Source: Blasia pusilla (lineage: Eukaryota; Marchantiophyta; Marchantiopsida; Blasiales). Taken from it: DNA of 64,000 nucleotides. Numbering within the stretch: the first letter of the stretch is position 1; each line of letters opens with the position of its first letter. This document shows positions 13,146-24,494 of the stretch, one piece after another. The notes below the pieces were generated by a model that saw only the letters and a list, made by a program, of their open reading frames with translations, was not told where the DNA came from and searched no databases. Made by a program: the position numbers and the translations under genes. Location: contig CM114271.1 of NCBI GenBank assembly GCA_050084515.1, positions 15,438,001-15,502,000 on the forward strand, in the 5' to 3' direction.

Positions 13146-14400
13146 TTCATGGGGTTATGATAAATAAATAAATAAATAAAAGGATTTTAAATGATGAAAA
13201 TCATATGAAATCCCTCTTTGGGGCCTATAAACAGTAGTAAATTCCATGAAAAGAATCCATGAACTTGATTCTATGAGAACATCAACAATGACTATATGTA
13301 GCTTTGTTAAATACAAACTTAAGATCTATATAAAAATAAAAAAACAACCCTTAATTTTTTACCGACTCCTTGCAAGAGCCTATTTATGGAGATCATGGTC
13401 TCCACTGTACACCATTGTTGGAATTTCTACAAATTTTATGCTCATATCACTTGTAGCTATTGTCATAGAGTATAAGACCTCTATTATGTTTGAAATTTGG
13501 AGAGACTTCCTTGCATATTTGTTCCATACCAACTTTAAACTTGTTAAAGACAAAACACTAAAAAAACCTTAAAATTTGACACTCTTCTCGATAAGCCTTT
13601 TTGTGGACATCTTGGTCTCAACTCAATATTATTGTTGGAATTTCAGTATTGCTCTTATGCTCGTCAATTTCACACTGAAATCTCCCATAAAAATAGCAGA
13701 CCATAAACCTCAAGATATATCCTAAGCAACCTCATGAGCCAATAAGTGGGAAACATCGTCCTCAATCTACAAAATGAACAACAATGATAATGCCATAAAG
13801 CTACTATATTGTAGAATCGTTCATTCTCTTTGTGTAAGTTATAAACAAAACTCCAAAATCTATAGCTCTCTCTGATTTCACACCAAATTCACTATAGCAG
13901 TGAACGGATTGGGGTGCTTACGAGATAAGGAGGACCATAACTCCACCAACTAATAGAAGAATGTTCAAAACAAAGAAGATTAGCTCTCCTCACTGTCTTT
14001 CATTCTCTCTCTCTCTCTCTCTGCTAATTCTATGGTGCCCATGCTAGCGGGGATATAGGAAGAGAATCATGATCTTGGGTTCAAGGATGAAAGACCTTGT
14101 TGTGACCATCAAAGTCAAAAGCTAGTCTAGCTAGTCATGAGACTAGGAAAGGAATCAAAACTAACTACGGGACTAACACTATGCGGAGGGTGAACTTGTC
14201 TTGTGACTAGCCTTAGGTGAGAAAGGAGTGTAACTACTTATGAGGATAAAGACAAGAAAAAAAAAGGTTTGAGACCTTGGAGCCAACTGCCAAGTCAAGG
14301 GCAAGAAGCAAGGAACACATGAGTGGTCAAGATGGGTGAGACGCCACGAAACTAGTCATGAAACGCAAAGGGCAGCAAGATGACCATGAGAAGCCAAAGA
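13146..14400. other. Non-coding DNA with a degenerate internal duplication
   Basis: It has an (AAATAAAT)-type run near 13160-13180. Two related ~200-bp segments (about 13340-13470 and 13570-13680) each carry a TTTGTGGA/TTTATGGA...TGGTCTC...TTGTTGGAATTTC pattern. A short CT tract lies near 14005. No gene is recognised. Confidence 0.5.
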
Positions 14401-14403
14401 GGG

Positions 14404-14634
14404 AGCAAGGTTGCATGTGGACAAAGTCTATGTCCTCCCTATGGAAGGGCTTGTCCATGTGGGCCCCACCATCCCCTTCTTTATCGTTCCCTCCACCCCC
14501 CCCCCTCCTCTTTCATTGCCCCACTTGGCCTTACCCTACTTCCAGCATGAACTATAAGTATGGGCTCCACCTCTTATCATCCATGTCGGTGGACATATCC
14601 ATACTTGTCCATCCATGTCCATTTTTGTGCAACC
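14404..14634 (-). repeat. MITE-like repeat B, complete short copy
   Basis: It opens CAAGGTTGCATGTGGAC and closes TTTTTGTGCAACC, so its ends are inverted GGTTGCA/TGCAACC. It is the reverse complement of the arrangement at 63673-63998. Between the ends lie CTATGGAAGGGCTTGTCC and CCATGTCGGTGGACATATCC. It encodes no protein, as expected for a non-autonomous terminal-inverted-repeat element. Confidence 0.6.
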
Positions 14635-14970
14635 ATAACAAGAAGTCAAGATGGGCGCTAGCCATGAGAGATATGAGACGTGGGTCCAAGCTCCAATATG
14701 CATTTGAGAAGCCGAGAGTTGCATAAGCTGCAAGAAACCTCCACCAGGCCATCTCAATGAATAACTTGTCAAATTTTGGTCCATAGAGCATGACTCGCGT
14801 TTGGGTATGAGGACCAAAATATAGGGTCAGAGGGAGACAATGGGGGAGGTAGGTTTCTCCTAGAGAACTCGAGAAGTACCTTGGGGGGGGAGGGGGGAGG
14901 GGGGGCGCGGGAACACTCTCTTCGTGCTCAAGACCTTGAACCAAGAACTAATCATGATGCGTATTTGGTT

Positions 14971-15597
14971 TGTCGTGCGCATATACATCGCTGTCACCGA
15001 ACACACACACAAACACGCACAATCCCATGCTAACTCATAGCATCCAAACAACGAGACGAGAAGGACCAAAATATCTCAAATTAAAATAAAGATCCAATCT
15101 CTCTCACAACACCATAGTTCTCACATGTGTGGACTCTCACATGTCTCTCTCAATGTCAAACCAAACCCACTCTCCTAATGAGAGGCTTGGATTACACTCA
15201 CAAGGCAAGGGACCATAGCTCCGCTGCCTCGTGCCAAGAGGTTCAACAAAGAGAGAATGAGCTCTCAAGCTCTCTCTCCTTGAGATATACCTTTCTCCTC
15301 CCCCGAGCTCTCTCCATGGTAACCTATGCTCCCAAATCACCTCCTTGGCTCTTAACTTGATATAGGAGATCAAGGTCCACTTACCATAAATATTAATCGA
15401 CCATATACTCAAAGTGGTACTTACCGAAAATAGCATGTTCCTCAATGTGGCTCCAAATGAGCCGAAACAAAGGGAAAACCTGCTCTCTCAGGTTTCATGG
15501 GGCCTCAACATGTCATCCTTGACCTCTTGAGCATGTCCTCCACTACTGGAGAAAGCGCTCTAGTAGATCTTACCGATCTATCCTAAAAGACGTGACA
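14971..15597 (-). mobile_element. 3' LTR of element 2
   Basis: In plus orientation it starts TGTCGTGCGCATATAC and ends AAAAGACGTGACA (TG...CA). 15082-15597 matches 23980-24494 closely over its whole length, which identifies the LTR pair. Its first 111 bp (14971-15081) are absent from the 5' LTR copy but recur immediately inside the element at 15600-15727. Confidence 0.85.
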
Positions 15598-15599
15598 AT

Positions 15600-15727
15600 T
15601 GTCGTGCGCATACACATCGCTACACAACATATATTGTTGTCACCAAACACACATACAAACACGCACGATCCCATGCTAACTCATGGCATCCAAACAACGA
15701 GACAAGAAGTACCAAAATATCTCCAAT
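15600..15727 (-). repeat. Block duplicated between internal region and 3' LTR of element 2
   Basis: It matches 14971-15081 except for a ~17-bp length difference (CTACACAACATATATTG is extra here). On the minus strand it lies between a purine-rich tract (CTAGGGGGCGA) and the LTR, just as the 107-bp block does in element 1. Confidence 0.75.
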
Positions 15728-15899
15728 CGCCCCCTAGCTGGTCGTTAGGTCCCTCTAACTCCAGATAGCCATCTATCCCTACATACCATGACATACATCT
15801 CTCGGATGCTAAGAGCAAGAAGGTTGGGTGCTCATGTGGCCGCATTGTTAGTCGCCTTCTTGTCATCCATGTCACAGACACAAGTCAGAATGCAGAACT

Positions 15900-16570
15900 A
15901 CCTACACTATGTATATGTAGGACACATCCATTGTCCCTAAGGAACCCTAGTAAGAGGTGGTGTCAAACATGTCATATGCCATCCTCTGGAACATCCATCA
16001 CAGACTAGCATAGTGGCTGCACCACGGGTGGAACCACACAACATACACCGCAAGCCGGCAGAAACTATTGCTAAGCTCGGATCCAATATACCGTCAATGT
16101 TTGGAAGATGACATAGCGCCCAGTTACGCACATGGTCCTTCTAAACCATACCATCGCCTCCCTCCAATAAGAGAACACCAGATGGCAAAATCTCAAGCAC
16201 TTTCAAGATGGTCACCCTGCAGTCACATCCAAGGTCGTGGATGCCGTCTGCTCCAAGTAGACATAGTCTCCATGATGAAACCTGCGGATAGTAGTTTGAT
16301 AACCACCTCCCCGAATAGTCGCATACCTCAATGTATCTCGATGTTGCGCAATCGCCAAGTTCTCAAACGCCATGGGGATCACTCTCCGAAACAACCCAAC
16401 CCTCTGAGAACATGCTCGCATCCATATATCAGGGTCATCAAGGTTCAACACCTCACTAACATCTCGACGAATGGCCGTAGGTAAATTTGGCTCTCGGCCA
16501 TACAAAAGCAAGTACGGTGAGAAAGACGCTAAGGATGTCAGCGTGCTGAATCTGTATCCCATCGCCAACC
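15900..16570 (-). pseudogene. Integrase C-terminus and PHD finger of element 2
   Basis: The upstream part (16212-16568) reads as the end of an integrase core (LLLYGREPNLPTAIRRDV) and the SH3/GPY-like tail (GDYVYL). The PHD-type finger follows (CMLC, MLVCDGC, GWHMTC) with its first six zinc ligands intact. A stop (near 15934) then interrupts before the last pair, which reads CPTY instead of CxxC. The finger aligns ligand for ligand with the one at 1-418. PHD fingers commonly read histone tails; a targeting role here is inference. Confidence 0.75.
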
Positions 16571-17291
16571 ACGGGAAAAGGAGGTCCCAATCTCCTAGGT
16601 GACCTCTCTACAAGCCATACTTGCATAGTCCTCTCTTCACCGTTTGCACAACCCGCTCCGCTAGTCCATCCATCTTAGGATGATCTCGCGAAGTAGTGTA
16701 GTGGTCGATCAGTGCCTGATCACACAAGGCCTAAAACGCCCCGCGGAACTTTGTACCCTGGTTTTTCAACACCTCAGATGGCACACCGTAATGACCCAAC
16801 ACCCGATCTAGGAAGGCATACGCTATTCCCTCACTCGCTTTGTCATAAAATGTAACCAACTCTATCCACTCTAAGAAGTGCTCGACCATCACCAACACAA
16901 AGCAACTATGGCGCACCGTCAAAGGCAAAGGTCATGCAAAATCCAAACTCCATCTATAATCTAAATCCATGATCAAAAGTGGATGCAAGTGTGGAGTCAG
17001 AGCATTGAATGATGCTCGGACTTGATTACACACCATGCATCTGGCAACAAACTGCTGAACGTCGATTTGCATGCCTCGCCACCAATACTGAATCTAGAGC
17101 AAGCTGTATATCCGCTTCACTCCAAAATGACTCAACTCCTCGTGGGCATGATGCACCAAATGTGCTCTCTGCAAAGGACGAGGCACTACACGCACTCTAC
17201 CATCCTCCTACACTCCCCATTCTCCATCAGACCTCGCCATCAAAGTCTCAGCAATCTGGCTCTCCATAGCCAACAAGCCCAAATAGGCTAA
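16570..17291 (-). pseudogene. Integrase zinc-binding domain and catalytic core of element 2
   Basis: The HHCC zinc-binding domain is visible on the minus strand at about 17000-17190 (HHAHEELSHFG followed by CMVCNQV). The core follows (WSLDF, then YDKASEGIAYAFLDRVLGHYG, DHPKMDGLAERVV). The second catalytic acidic position reads KNQGTKF, with Asn where an Asp is expected (DQGT-type motif), so the enzyme would be inactive. At least two stops also interrupt the frame. Confidence 0.8.
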
Positions 17292-17387
17292 CGCATGCCA
17301 TCCTGGCACCAACTCCTCATCACTCTCACCATGCCAACGAGCTCCAGTCAACGAGCTCCAGTCGCATCTCGCTGACTCGAGAATGGG

Positions 17388-17798
17388 TTACGAATCATCC
17401 TGGTTGAGCATCCCAAGTCTATGCACCACCTGGAAGTCATACTCCTGCAACAAAAGAGCCCATCTCGCAAGCTTCCCTGTAAGCTTGTCGGACTCCATCA
17501 ACCACTTAAGTGGCTTATGATTAGTAATGATGGTAAAGGGATTGCCGAATAGATAACATCTGAAATGTACAACAGCCCACATTGCAGCCAAGCACTCACC
17601 CTCATACGAGCTATACTTTTCCTCTGCAACGTTGTTCGAGCGACTAGCGTAAGCCACCATGAACTCTCTACCATCATCGTCAGGATGGGTGAGCACGGCT
17701 CGAAGCCCCAACATGCTCCAATTGGTATGCAACTGGAAAGGACGCCCCGTGATCGGTCTCCTCAATATGGGCGCGGAAATCAATATATCCCTGAGCAT
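17388..17798 (-). pseudogene. RNase H domain of element 2
   Basis: The frame has the typical Ty3/gypsy RNase H run: FQLHTNWS, then VAYASRSNN, KYSSYEGECLAAMWA, HFRCYLFG and TNHKPLKWLM. Two catalytic Asp positions (the LHTDWS- and TDHxPLKW-type motifs) are both Asn here. Both are GAT to AAT type changes, equal to C-to-T on the other strand. Confidence 0.85.
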
Positions 17799-17799
17799 C

Positions 17800-18650
17800 T
17801 GAAATGCTCTCTTCTACTCATCCCCCCAGTGCCACTCCTGATCCACCTTGGTCGGCAAGGTCAACGGCTTTGCAATCGAGCTGAAACCCTTGACGTACCG
17901 TCGATAGAAGTTTGCCAATCCCATGAATGCACGAATTTGACTCACATTTGTAAGACGTGGAATGTGTGAAATAGGCTCTACCTTCGTCTGCTGCACACCA
18001 AGGCCACCTGGATATATCTTACGACCCAAGTACTCAATCTAGTCGTAGAAGAACTTGCACTTGCCTGGATGTAGCTTCAGCCCATGTAACTGAAATCGTT
18101 GAAACACCTCCTCCAGATATCGTTCATGCTCCTCAACCGTGGCGCTAAAGACTATGATGCCATCAATGTTACACCTAGGACAATCCAGACCTGCCAAGAT
18201 CCTATCCATGACCCTCTGAAACTCAGCCGGAGCGTTCTTTAACCCAAATGGTAAGAATCGCCACTGGTACAAGCAATCCTTCCCGTGAGGATCGATGCCC
18301 CAAAATACCATCTTCTGCCTATCCTCCAATCTGATAGGAAGTTCATGGTATTTGACTCGAAGATCTAACGAAGTGAAGACCTTTGCATGCCCAATAGCAT
18401 CAAAGATCTCCTCAGGAGTAGGCATGGCATACCTATCGGACTTTGTCTACCGATTGATGGGTCGGTAATCTCCACACGTCCGCCTATTCTTCCAATTGCC
18501 ATGCACATCCCTCTTGGTGGGCATGACAATGGCAAATGCATACTCTCCATGCGACATCTCCTCTAGTCCCGCTCCAACCAAGTGCTGGCTCCTACTCTGA
18601 ATCAGAGCCCTCTCCATGTTACTATACCTGTAGGGTTATCGGAAGATTGG
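17800..18650 (-). pseudogene. Reverse transcriptase domain of element 2
   Basis: RT motifs appear in order: CGDYRPINR (18445-18475 region), then FTSLDLRVKYHELPIR, LYQWRFLPFGLKNAPAEFQ, the active-site region, LKLHPGKCKFF, IRAFMGLANFYRRYVKG. The catalytic YIDD motif reads NIDG, so two of its four residues are lost. Stops occur after NR, at the CKFFYD/IEYLG junction and elsewhere. The placement relative to RNase H and integrase fits a Ty3/gypsy pol. Confidence 0.9.
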
Positions 18651-19044
18651 CATGTTGCTCGAAAACTCAATGCTAATCCCTGGACCCTTCAGCGTACCCA
18701 AATCATGCATACTAAATGCAAAACAACTCCTATAACTCCTAAGGAACTGGTGTATCCGGCGTCACTCTCCTCTTGTCAACTTAGGGCCCATACGTGGCCC
18801 CCAAGTCTCCATCATGACTACGGTAGGACTCTCCGGCATGGGTGTTGATGGTTGCTATGGTGCAACCCCGTCTCAAACAACAAAACTCAACTGCTCCCCT
18901 AGAGCCAACTGCAAATTTGGATCTCCATATGCAGTACCCTGAACTACGCTTGATGCTGTGGCTACCATCTCCTGGCGTACCTGCAAAACATCCTAGTATA
19001 TCACCCGACAAGAGGTTGTGGTGAGGATTCGATCGAGACATCCT

Positions 19045-20063
19045 ACCGATGAGTCTGTGGTGCGAGCCAAGGCGATAGTGACTCATGCAGAGTCCTACGA
19101 CATCTTGGTTGGTGAAGCAGTGTTATATCCGATAGAGTTTTTTGTGGATTACTGGGAGGAGTCAGCGTCCTCCAGACCAGGAAGGTAGTCAGGTGATGGG
19201 CGCCTTAGCTCATTACCCGTTCAATTCACAGGTGTAGTGATCGAGCGACGGCCAGGAGAGATGGTGACCTTAGCAACATTTAGCAGTGCCATCACTTGGC
19301 CTAGCGATTTGATTGAGGGACATGTTCATGCAGAGGATACTCTAGTTTCTGACATTTCTATGGAGAGGAGTGTCATGGTAGTCGTTTTGGGGCTCGACTG
19401 AGGAGCTTCGATGCTTAGCCACTGAGCATGTGCAAACCGCATGGAGCGAGACGTTTGCACCAGAGTGTGATGGGTTAGTGGAACCATAGATAGCCAGGAG
19501 TGGTGCTATGACCCCTTTGGACATCACCCCCGATTATGTGGTGCATCCTAGAGAAGGGTATTCGGGTGTTGGATCTCTTTGGAGGGATCAACACTAGGTT
19601 AGCTGATGTTTTGTAGGCTGGAGTGCGCCTGTAGCAGTACCTGTATGTGGAGATTGATGATGTTGCGAGGCACGCTTTACTTCACCATGTGGCACAATTA
19701 CACCTCTATTTTCCAGACTTTTTATCTGCGTCCGCCATTTTTGGTGGATTCTATATTGAATTCGGGCCGTACATCACAGGTAGTGAGGCTAGATGATTAA
19801 TCGCCGTTGACTGTGGTCAACGGGATTGGCATGCCACGGGCAACATTTCCCACATTGGTGAGTTTTTCCGCTTCCTATGAATTCAAGGAGGCCGAACCTG
19901 GCTTGGTTTGGGATGACCAGGTACTAAGGTTGGTGGAGCCCAACGCCGATGAGCGAGAGTGAGCGATGGGATTCCCCATAGGAGTGGCGACATAACTGTC
20001 ACTATCAGAGGCATCACAACATCGTGTCTTGGGTTAGGCGATGGACCTGAACTCGACACACCA
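19045..20063 (+). pseudogene. Inverted segment: protease C-terminal part plus C5-cytosine DNA methyltransferase domain
   Basis: This piece is in plus orientation inside a minus-strand element. It begins with the protease continuation (HPTDES, then ESYDILVG and VLYPIEFFVDYWEE). A DNMT-like domain follows: motif I RVLDLFGGINT at about 19562-19595 (a one-base insertion just upstream shifts the frame), then YLYVEIDDVARH and LHHVAQLHLYFPDFL. The C-terminal block is PRATFPTLVSF, LVEPNADERE, AMGFP and LGxAMDLN (19840-20055). The catalytic PCQ region (motif IV) is missing, apparently by internal deletion. Stops include CAG-to-TAG type changes in LGQAMDLN- and VLQAG-like contexts. The DNMT call rests on motif I, the conserved C-terminal MGFP/LGxAMDLN block and agreement with 61919-62443, where the PCQ motif survives. 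Confidence 0.75.
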
Positions 20064-20735
20064 AGGATGATCATGATAGAAATCTTTGGACTTCTGTGTG
20101 GTACTTGCTCCATCCAAGGATGTATGTATCCGGAATGGACAACGCTCCACATTGGCTCTCGTTAAGACCAATCCTTTGAATGACGCTTTCCCCAACATCA
20201 GGGGTTACGCTCCTGAATCCAATAAGACACATTGCGGACTAAAAGCTCTACCTCATGGACTCACCACCTGGAAGACCTCTCCCCAATTATCTAGCAACAC
20301 AACACCAGGAGAAGCCATGGCACGCTTTATCGCAGGTCTGGCCGGCATCTCCGCCATCCTAGCAGCCGTAGACTGCCATGAATCTGGCTCGAGCATACGC
20401 TCCAATGGTAGGTCCATCGCCTCCTTTGCAATCACATGTGAACGTGATGCAAGAACTCCAACTCCACGCTCACATAGCATAGCAGCCAGCCGGAAAACCT
20501 CGACGGGCATACCTCCCAACGTCATAACATTGGAAGCAGTACGGAGCGGAGCACGGTACACCATCGTGGCCGCCCCCAATATCATACTCGATCCATGCTC
20601 CTCCTGAGCATCAGCAATAGGAGTCATCCCACTTGCTTCTCCCATCGCCCTTTGTGCTTGCATACTAATAACATCACCAACTCTCCGGAAACTCTGATCA
20701 TGACCCATTGATGGGGTCCTCATCGCCGTAGACAA
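20064..20735 (-). pseudogene. Retropepsin-like protease N-terminal part and gag-protease linker of element 2
   Basis: On the minus strand LLDSGA (20208-20226) gives the retropepsin active-site D-S-G. PLMLGKA and CPFRI.TSLDG follow, and the frame ends abruptly at the inversion breakpoint near 20064. The upstream linker (20253-20735) contains PVEVFRLAAMLCERG, whose counterpart PSEVFELAATVCECK is found at 27.7 kb. One stop follows the active site. Confidence 0.7.
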
Positions 20736-20923
20736 CGTGAAAGACAGAGGAAGCGTGGTCTGTTTCCTGGCTTCCCCTCATTGTGGATCCAACTCTGCGG
20801 CTGCTCCACGTGTTACAACTGCGGCGACCTCCATTTGGGCAACCCCGCACATCCAACCAGGATCCTCCATATCTCTGGTTGCTCCATATGATGTTGATGC
20901 CACGAATCCGGCATCGAGTAACC

Positions 20924-22200
20924 TCAATGCCATAGCGGCAATCTGCTCCTGTAGCTATTGTATCTGAGCAGCCATCCTAGCCTCACGCCCGGCATCTCCC
21001 TTGACGCGTCTAGGTGGTGGGACTCTACCTCCTCCACGGGAAATTCCACCATCCTGTCGGGGAACTCCAGCTCCTCGTCCCCCAACAGGACCACCTGGTG
21101 CACAATCTCTAGCCCACCCGGACCGACTACTCGCTCTGGTGCCATCTCTGGACCTCGTTCTGGACATAACTCAGGGTGTAAATTGAAATACCTGGCGCGT
21201 GTGTGACCATATCTTTGACAATAGTCACACTGATAACCTCCTAATGCAGCACCATCTCCTCCTCCACGCTGAGGCACACGTCCATGACCCTGATGAGTGC
21301 AATCATGTTGATGATGGGCTCCACCACATGACCAACAAGTAATCATAGGCGGTTGCTGCTGAGCCGCATATGAAGTCTATGTGGCACGACCTCCCGGTAT
21401 CCTCCCTCACCTCGTGGTGCCATAGTCAACCTATCTCGGAGTCCACGTTGTTGCACTCGTGGTGCAGACAATCGTGACTGCTCTCGCCCAGAACCCATGG
21501 TGGCTACACTCTCCTCCGCCATGTTGCACTCACTATTCTTGGCGGTCCTAAAAACATCTCTCAACGTAGGGGAGGTGTTCAAAAGAAGCACCCCCTCCCG
21601 CACCCGTGTCCGCAGGGTCTGGTCCAACATCGCGTACCATGATTGGATAGCCTGAGCCTCTAATCTTTGAGTGACGTTGATCAACCGGCGCAAGCGAGTG
21701 TCAACCTCACACAAACTCTCACCCAAGCGCCTCTGGAAGTCATGGATGCTCCGCAACTTCTTTGTCCGTACCCCCTAGTAGCTCGCCCTCAACTCATCGG
21801 AGAACTCAACCAAGGGGTTGAATATGGGACGAACCCGACTGGATAGTGCAACTACTCCAGTGCGAGTGACCCCTCCTAAAACATCACTAGTGAAAGAAGA
21901 AGTGGCCTCTCTTGACTCCTCCTCCTCATCTGGGAACGGCTCCATCCATGACAAATAGTGTGGGTCATAGTAGAGTCGCCATGCCTCAATCTCCTGGGCA
22001 TATATGTGGGAGAACTCATGATAATCGTCTATGGACGCCCCCTCTAAATGCTGGAACATATAGTTCCATGTTGTAAACGGGTTGAACTCTCTAGAGTTCC
22101 TAGCCTGTTGTGAGTCACACCAACTCCTAAACTCCACAATGAAGTCGTGAAGCTCTATAGTGCCTATAGCACCTGAAAACCTACACGGTCCTCTACCCTA
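20924..22200 (-). pseudogene. gag (capsid/nucleocapsid) of element 2
   Basis: The capsid-like part reads ASIDDYHEFSHIYAQEIEAW, followed by LRSIHDFQRRLGES and VTQRLEAQAIQSWYAML. Near the C-terminus is a zinc knuckle (CWSCGGAHHQHDC) and a second, damaged one (CDYCQRYGHTRARY, last Cys replaced by Tyr). Stops and frameshifts split it at about 21772 and 21345. Homology upstream of the first ATG (FSGAIGTIELHDFIVEF) shows that the original start lay near 22200. Confidence 0.8.
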
Positions 22201-22209
22201 GTCGTCCAT

Positions 22210-23979
22210 CTCGTATGCCCAACTGGTAGGACCACTCAATATGTATGGTGGATCACTAACACACTCCTCTATATGCTCCCCCTTGTCGAAAGAAAACATA
22301 GAAGGAGATCGAGGTGGTCTCTCATGTGGAGATCCTCAAAACCTCCCACCATTCCGAGTAAACCCTCCAGAGCTACTCTCAGGTCCACTACCTCGCCTCT
22401 CAAAATCCCTAAAGGACGTTGTGATGGCCCTTGTGCCCCTCTCACACGATCACTCTTAATCTTGCAAGTAATCCCTCAATCACTAAAACTAAACATGCGC
22501 ACTCAATCTACACTCTCTCACTAAGACGTGTAATGTGCGGCAACAAGCATCGTGGTGTGGCAAATCAACTGATCTATCGTCTCATCGACAAACCATCCTC
22601 AACTCTGGACATCCCACAAGGGTCTATGTCCCCTAAACCCATATATCATGGATGCTCTCAGCATCAACACGAAACCCAATATCCCAAATAACTTCCCAAT
22701 ACCCAAAAATCCCTCACACATGCAGGATAAGAGACCTGAATGGATAACCTGACAATAATCTCGATGTCGCTCTATGGCAACTGCAAATCTCGACCCCAAC
22801 TCGATCGTGAAGAAAACTCCTCCAATCAGCAAGTCGTACTTCGCTCGTACTGACGCTGCTCAAACCTCCTCGATGTGTGGTGCAGGTCGAGCGATCCGGT
22901 GGCATGGCACTCGGGATTGGGATGCGGCACTTGGCGGCATACCCTCCTCAATAAAAAATTCACACGCTCTTTTCCTTAGTGAAGGAGTGGCTCCACGATC
23001 GAGACGGTGCAGTGCGGCCATAAGCGGCACGGCCCGGCAATGGGCAATGCGTTGCGGCTACGGGCGTCATGGCACGGTACTCAATCGCTGTCGAGCAGCT
23101 ACCAATCACAACATAGTAGCATGTTATGAAAACTCATGCTACTATAGCCCGAGGTCACCTGACATCACATGTTGATGACAAAACTGCGATGATGGTGGCG
23201 GCCAAAACAAAGTATGTGGTGGCGGTGCAAGTCAAAGAATCAACGGTCGTCGTAGAAGACCCTCCACTCTATAATGGCAGAAATGGAAACCAAGGGTGGA
23301 CAACGGTCGAACGCGGCTCTGAGAAGCGCCATGCGGGGGTGGCAACCAACGATGGACGATGGACGGTGGACGGTGAACCGTTGACGGTGGCTATGACGGT
23401 GACTGCCACCGCCGACGCGGCGGCAGGTTTAGGGTTTGAACAATTTAACCCTAAAAATCGCCTATCAATGGAAAATTTTCAAGATTAACCATAACTTTTT
23501 GTTCGCAACTCCAAACTCCGCATTGTCTATTGCACAGCCTGCACAACTTCATGATCTACGACGACGTTAAAAATATTTTGAATCAAACATTCCAGTAAAA
23601 ATTGAGAGGGATTGTCGTAAAGCCAAATGTCTCTTTCTCCTACACAAAATTCGACAACACTTCCGCTCTGATTTCTCCCAACGAAAATATAAAACCTATA
23701 AGAACACAAATCAGCAAGCTACATGGTGCTCCCAAGAGCACTGGCATGGAGCAATCGACCCCCATACTCAATTCCTATCAAAAATTGGGCAGCGCTTCCG
23801 CGTGCCACTCTCCCGTAAAAAAAATCAGCAAAGCAAAACAACAGACCCCCACGTCTCTTGCTCCGATGAGCACTCCCATGAGCCATGAAGTGGGGAACAC
23901 GGTCCCCCAACTTGCACCAAACATCAAGAAACCAGCGAGCTTCCCCATGAAGCTCTCTCACTCACTCATTCTCTCTTTG
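22210..23979 (-). other. Untranslated leader of element 2
   Basis: About 1.8 kb between the 5' LTR and gag with no conserved coding motif on the element strand. Open frames on the opposite strand have no family resemblance. It holds a G-rich stretch near 23340-23430 and a 9-bp stem built on TTTAGGGTT/AACCCTAAA (23428-23455). A related leader is seen at 12.1 kb. Confidence 0.55.
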
Positions 23980-24494
23980 TAAAATAAAGATCCAATCTCT
24001 CTCACAACACCATAGTTCTCACATGTGTGCACGCTCACATGTGTCTCTCAATGTCAAACCAAATCCACTCTCCTAATGAGAGGCTTGGGTTACACTCACA
24101 AGGCAAGGGACCATAGCTCCACCGCCTCGTGCCAAGAGGTTCAACAAGAGAGAATGAGCCCTCAAACTCTCTCTCCTTGAGGTATACGCCTCCCCTCCCC
24201 CAAGCTCTCTTCATGGTAACCTATGCTCCCAAGTCACCTCCTTGGCTCTTGATCTGATGTAGGAGGTCAAAGTCCACTTACTAAAAATATAAAGGCGACC
24301 ATATACTCAAAATAGTACTTACCTAAAATAGTAAGTTCCTCAATATGGCTCTAAATGAGCCGAAACGAAGGGGAAACTTGCTCTCTCGGATTCCCAGGGC
24401 CTGAACGGGTCATCCTCGATATCCTGATCATGTTCTCCACTACTCGAGAAGGCGCTCTACTAGATCTCACCAATCTATTCTAAAAGATGTGACA
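23980..24494 (-). mobile_element. 5' LTR of element 2 (lacks the terminal block)
   Basis: It matches 15082-15597 closely from the AATAAAGATCCAATCTC block to the AAAGATGTGACA end. The ~111-bp block that completes the 3' LTR (14971-15081) is absent here; the sequence instead runs into the leader. Either this end was deleted or the block is not part of the transcribed LTR. Confidence 0.8.

Larger units (their letters stand above)
14971..24494 (-). mobile_element. Ty3/gypsy LTR retrotransposon carrying a DNA methyltransferase domain and a PHD finger (element 2, inactive)
   Basis: A 9.5-kb element on the minus strand. From its 5' side it has a 5' LTR (about 23980-24494), a long leader (22210-23980), gag with zinc knuckles (20924-22200), protease (20064-20735), an inverted 1.0-kb piece with the rest of the protease and a DNMT domain (19045-20063), RT (17800-18650), RNase H (17388-17798), integrase (16212-17291), PHD finger (about 15900-16060) and 3' LTR (14971-15597). 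Every domain has stops, frameshifts or lost catalytic residues. The domain order is typical of Ty3/gypsy apart from the DNMT and PHD modules. No target-site duplication is apparent, and no primer-binding site was recognised next to the 5' LTR. Confidence 0.9.

Noticed and set aside
19883-20152. Minus-strand frame of 89 aa across 19.9-20.15 kb as part of the protease
   Set aside because: Below 20064 it is the antisense of the inverted DNMT C-terminus; only the part above 20064 is real protease sequence.
23428-23455. TTTAGGG telomere-like motif with its complement
   Set aside because: Only one unit on each side, forming a small hairpin inside the retroelement leader; not an interstitial telomere array.
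22774-23488. Overlapping plus-strand open frames of 120-133 aa
   Set aside because: They lie antisense in the leader of element 2, match no family and have no counterpart in the related leader at 12 kb.
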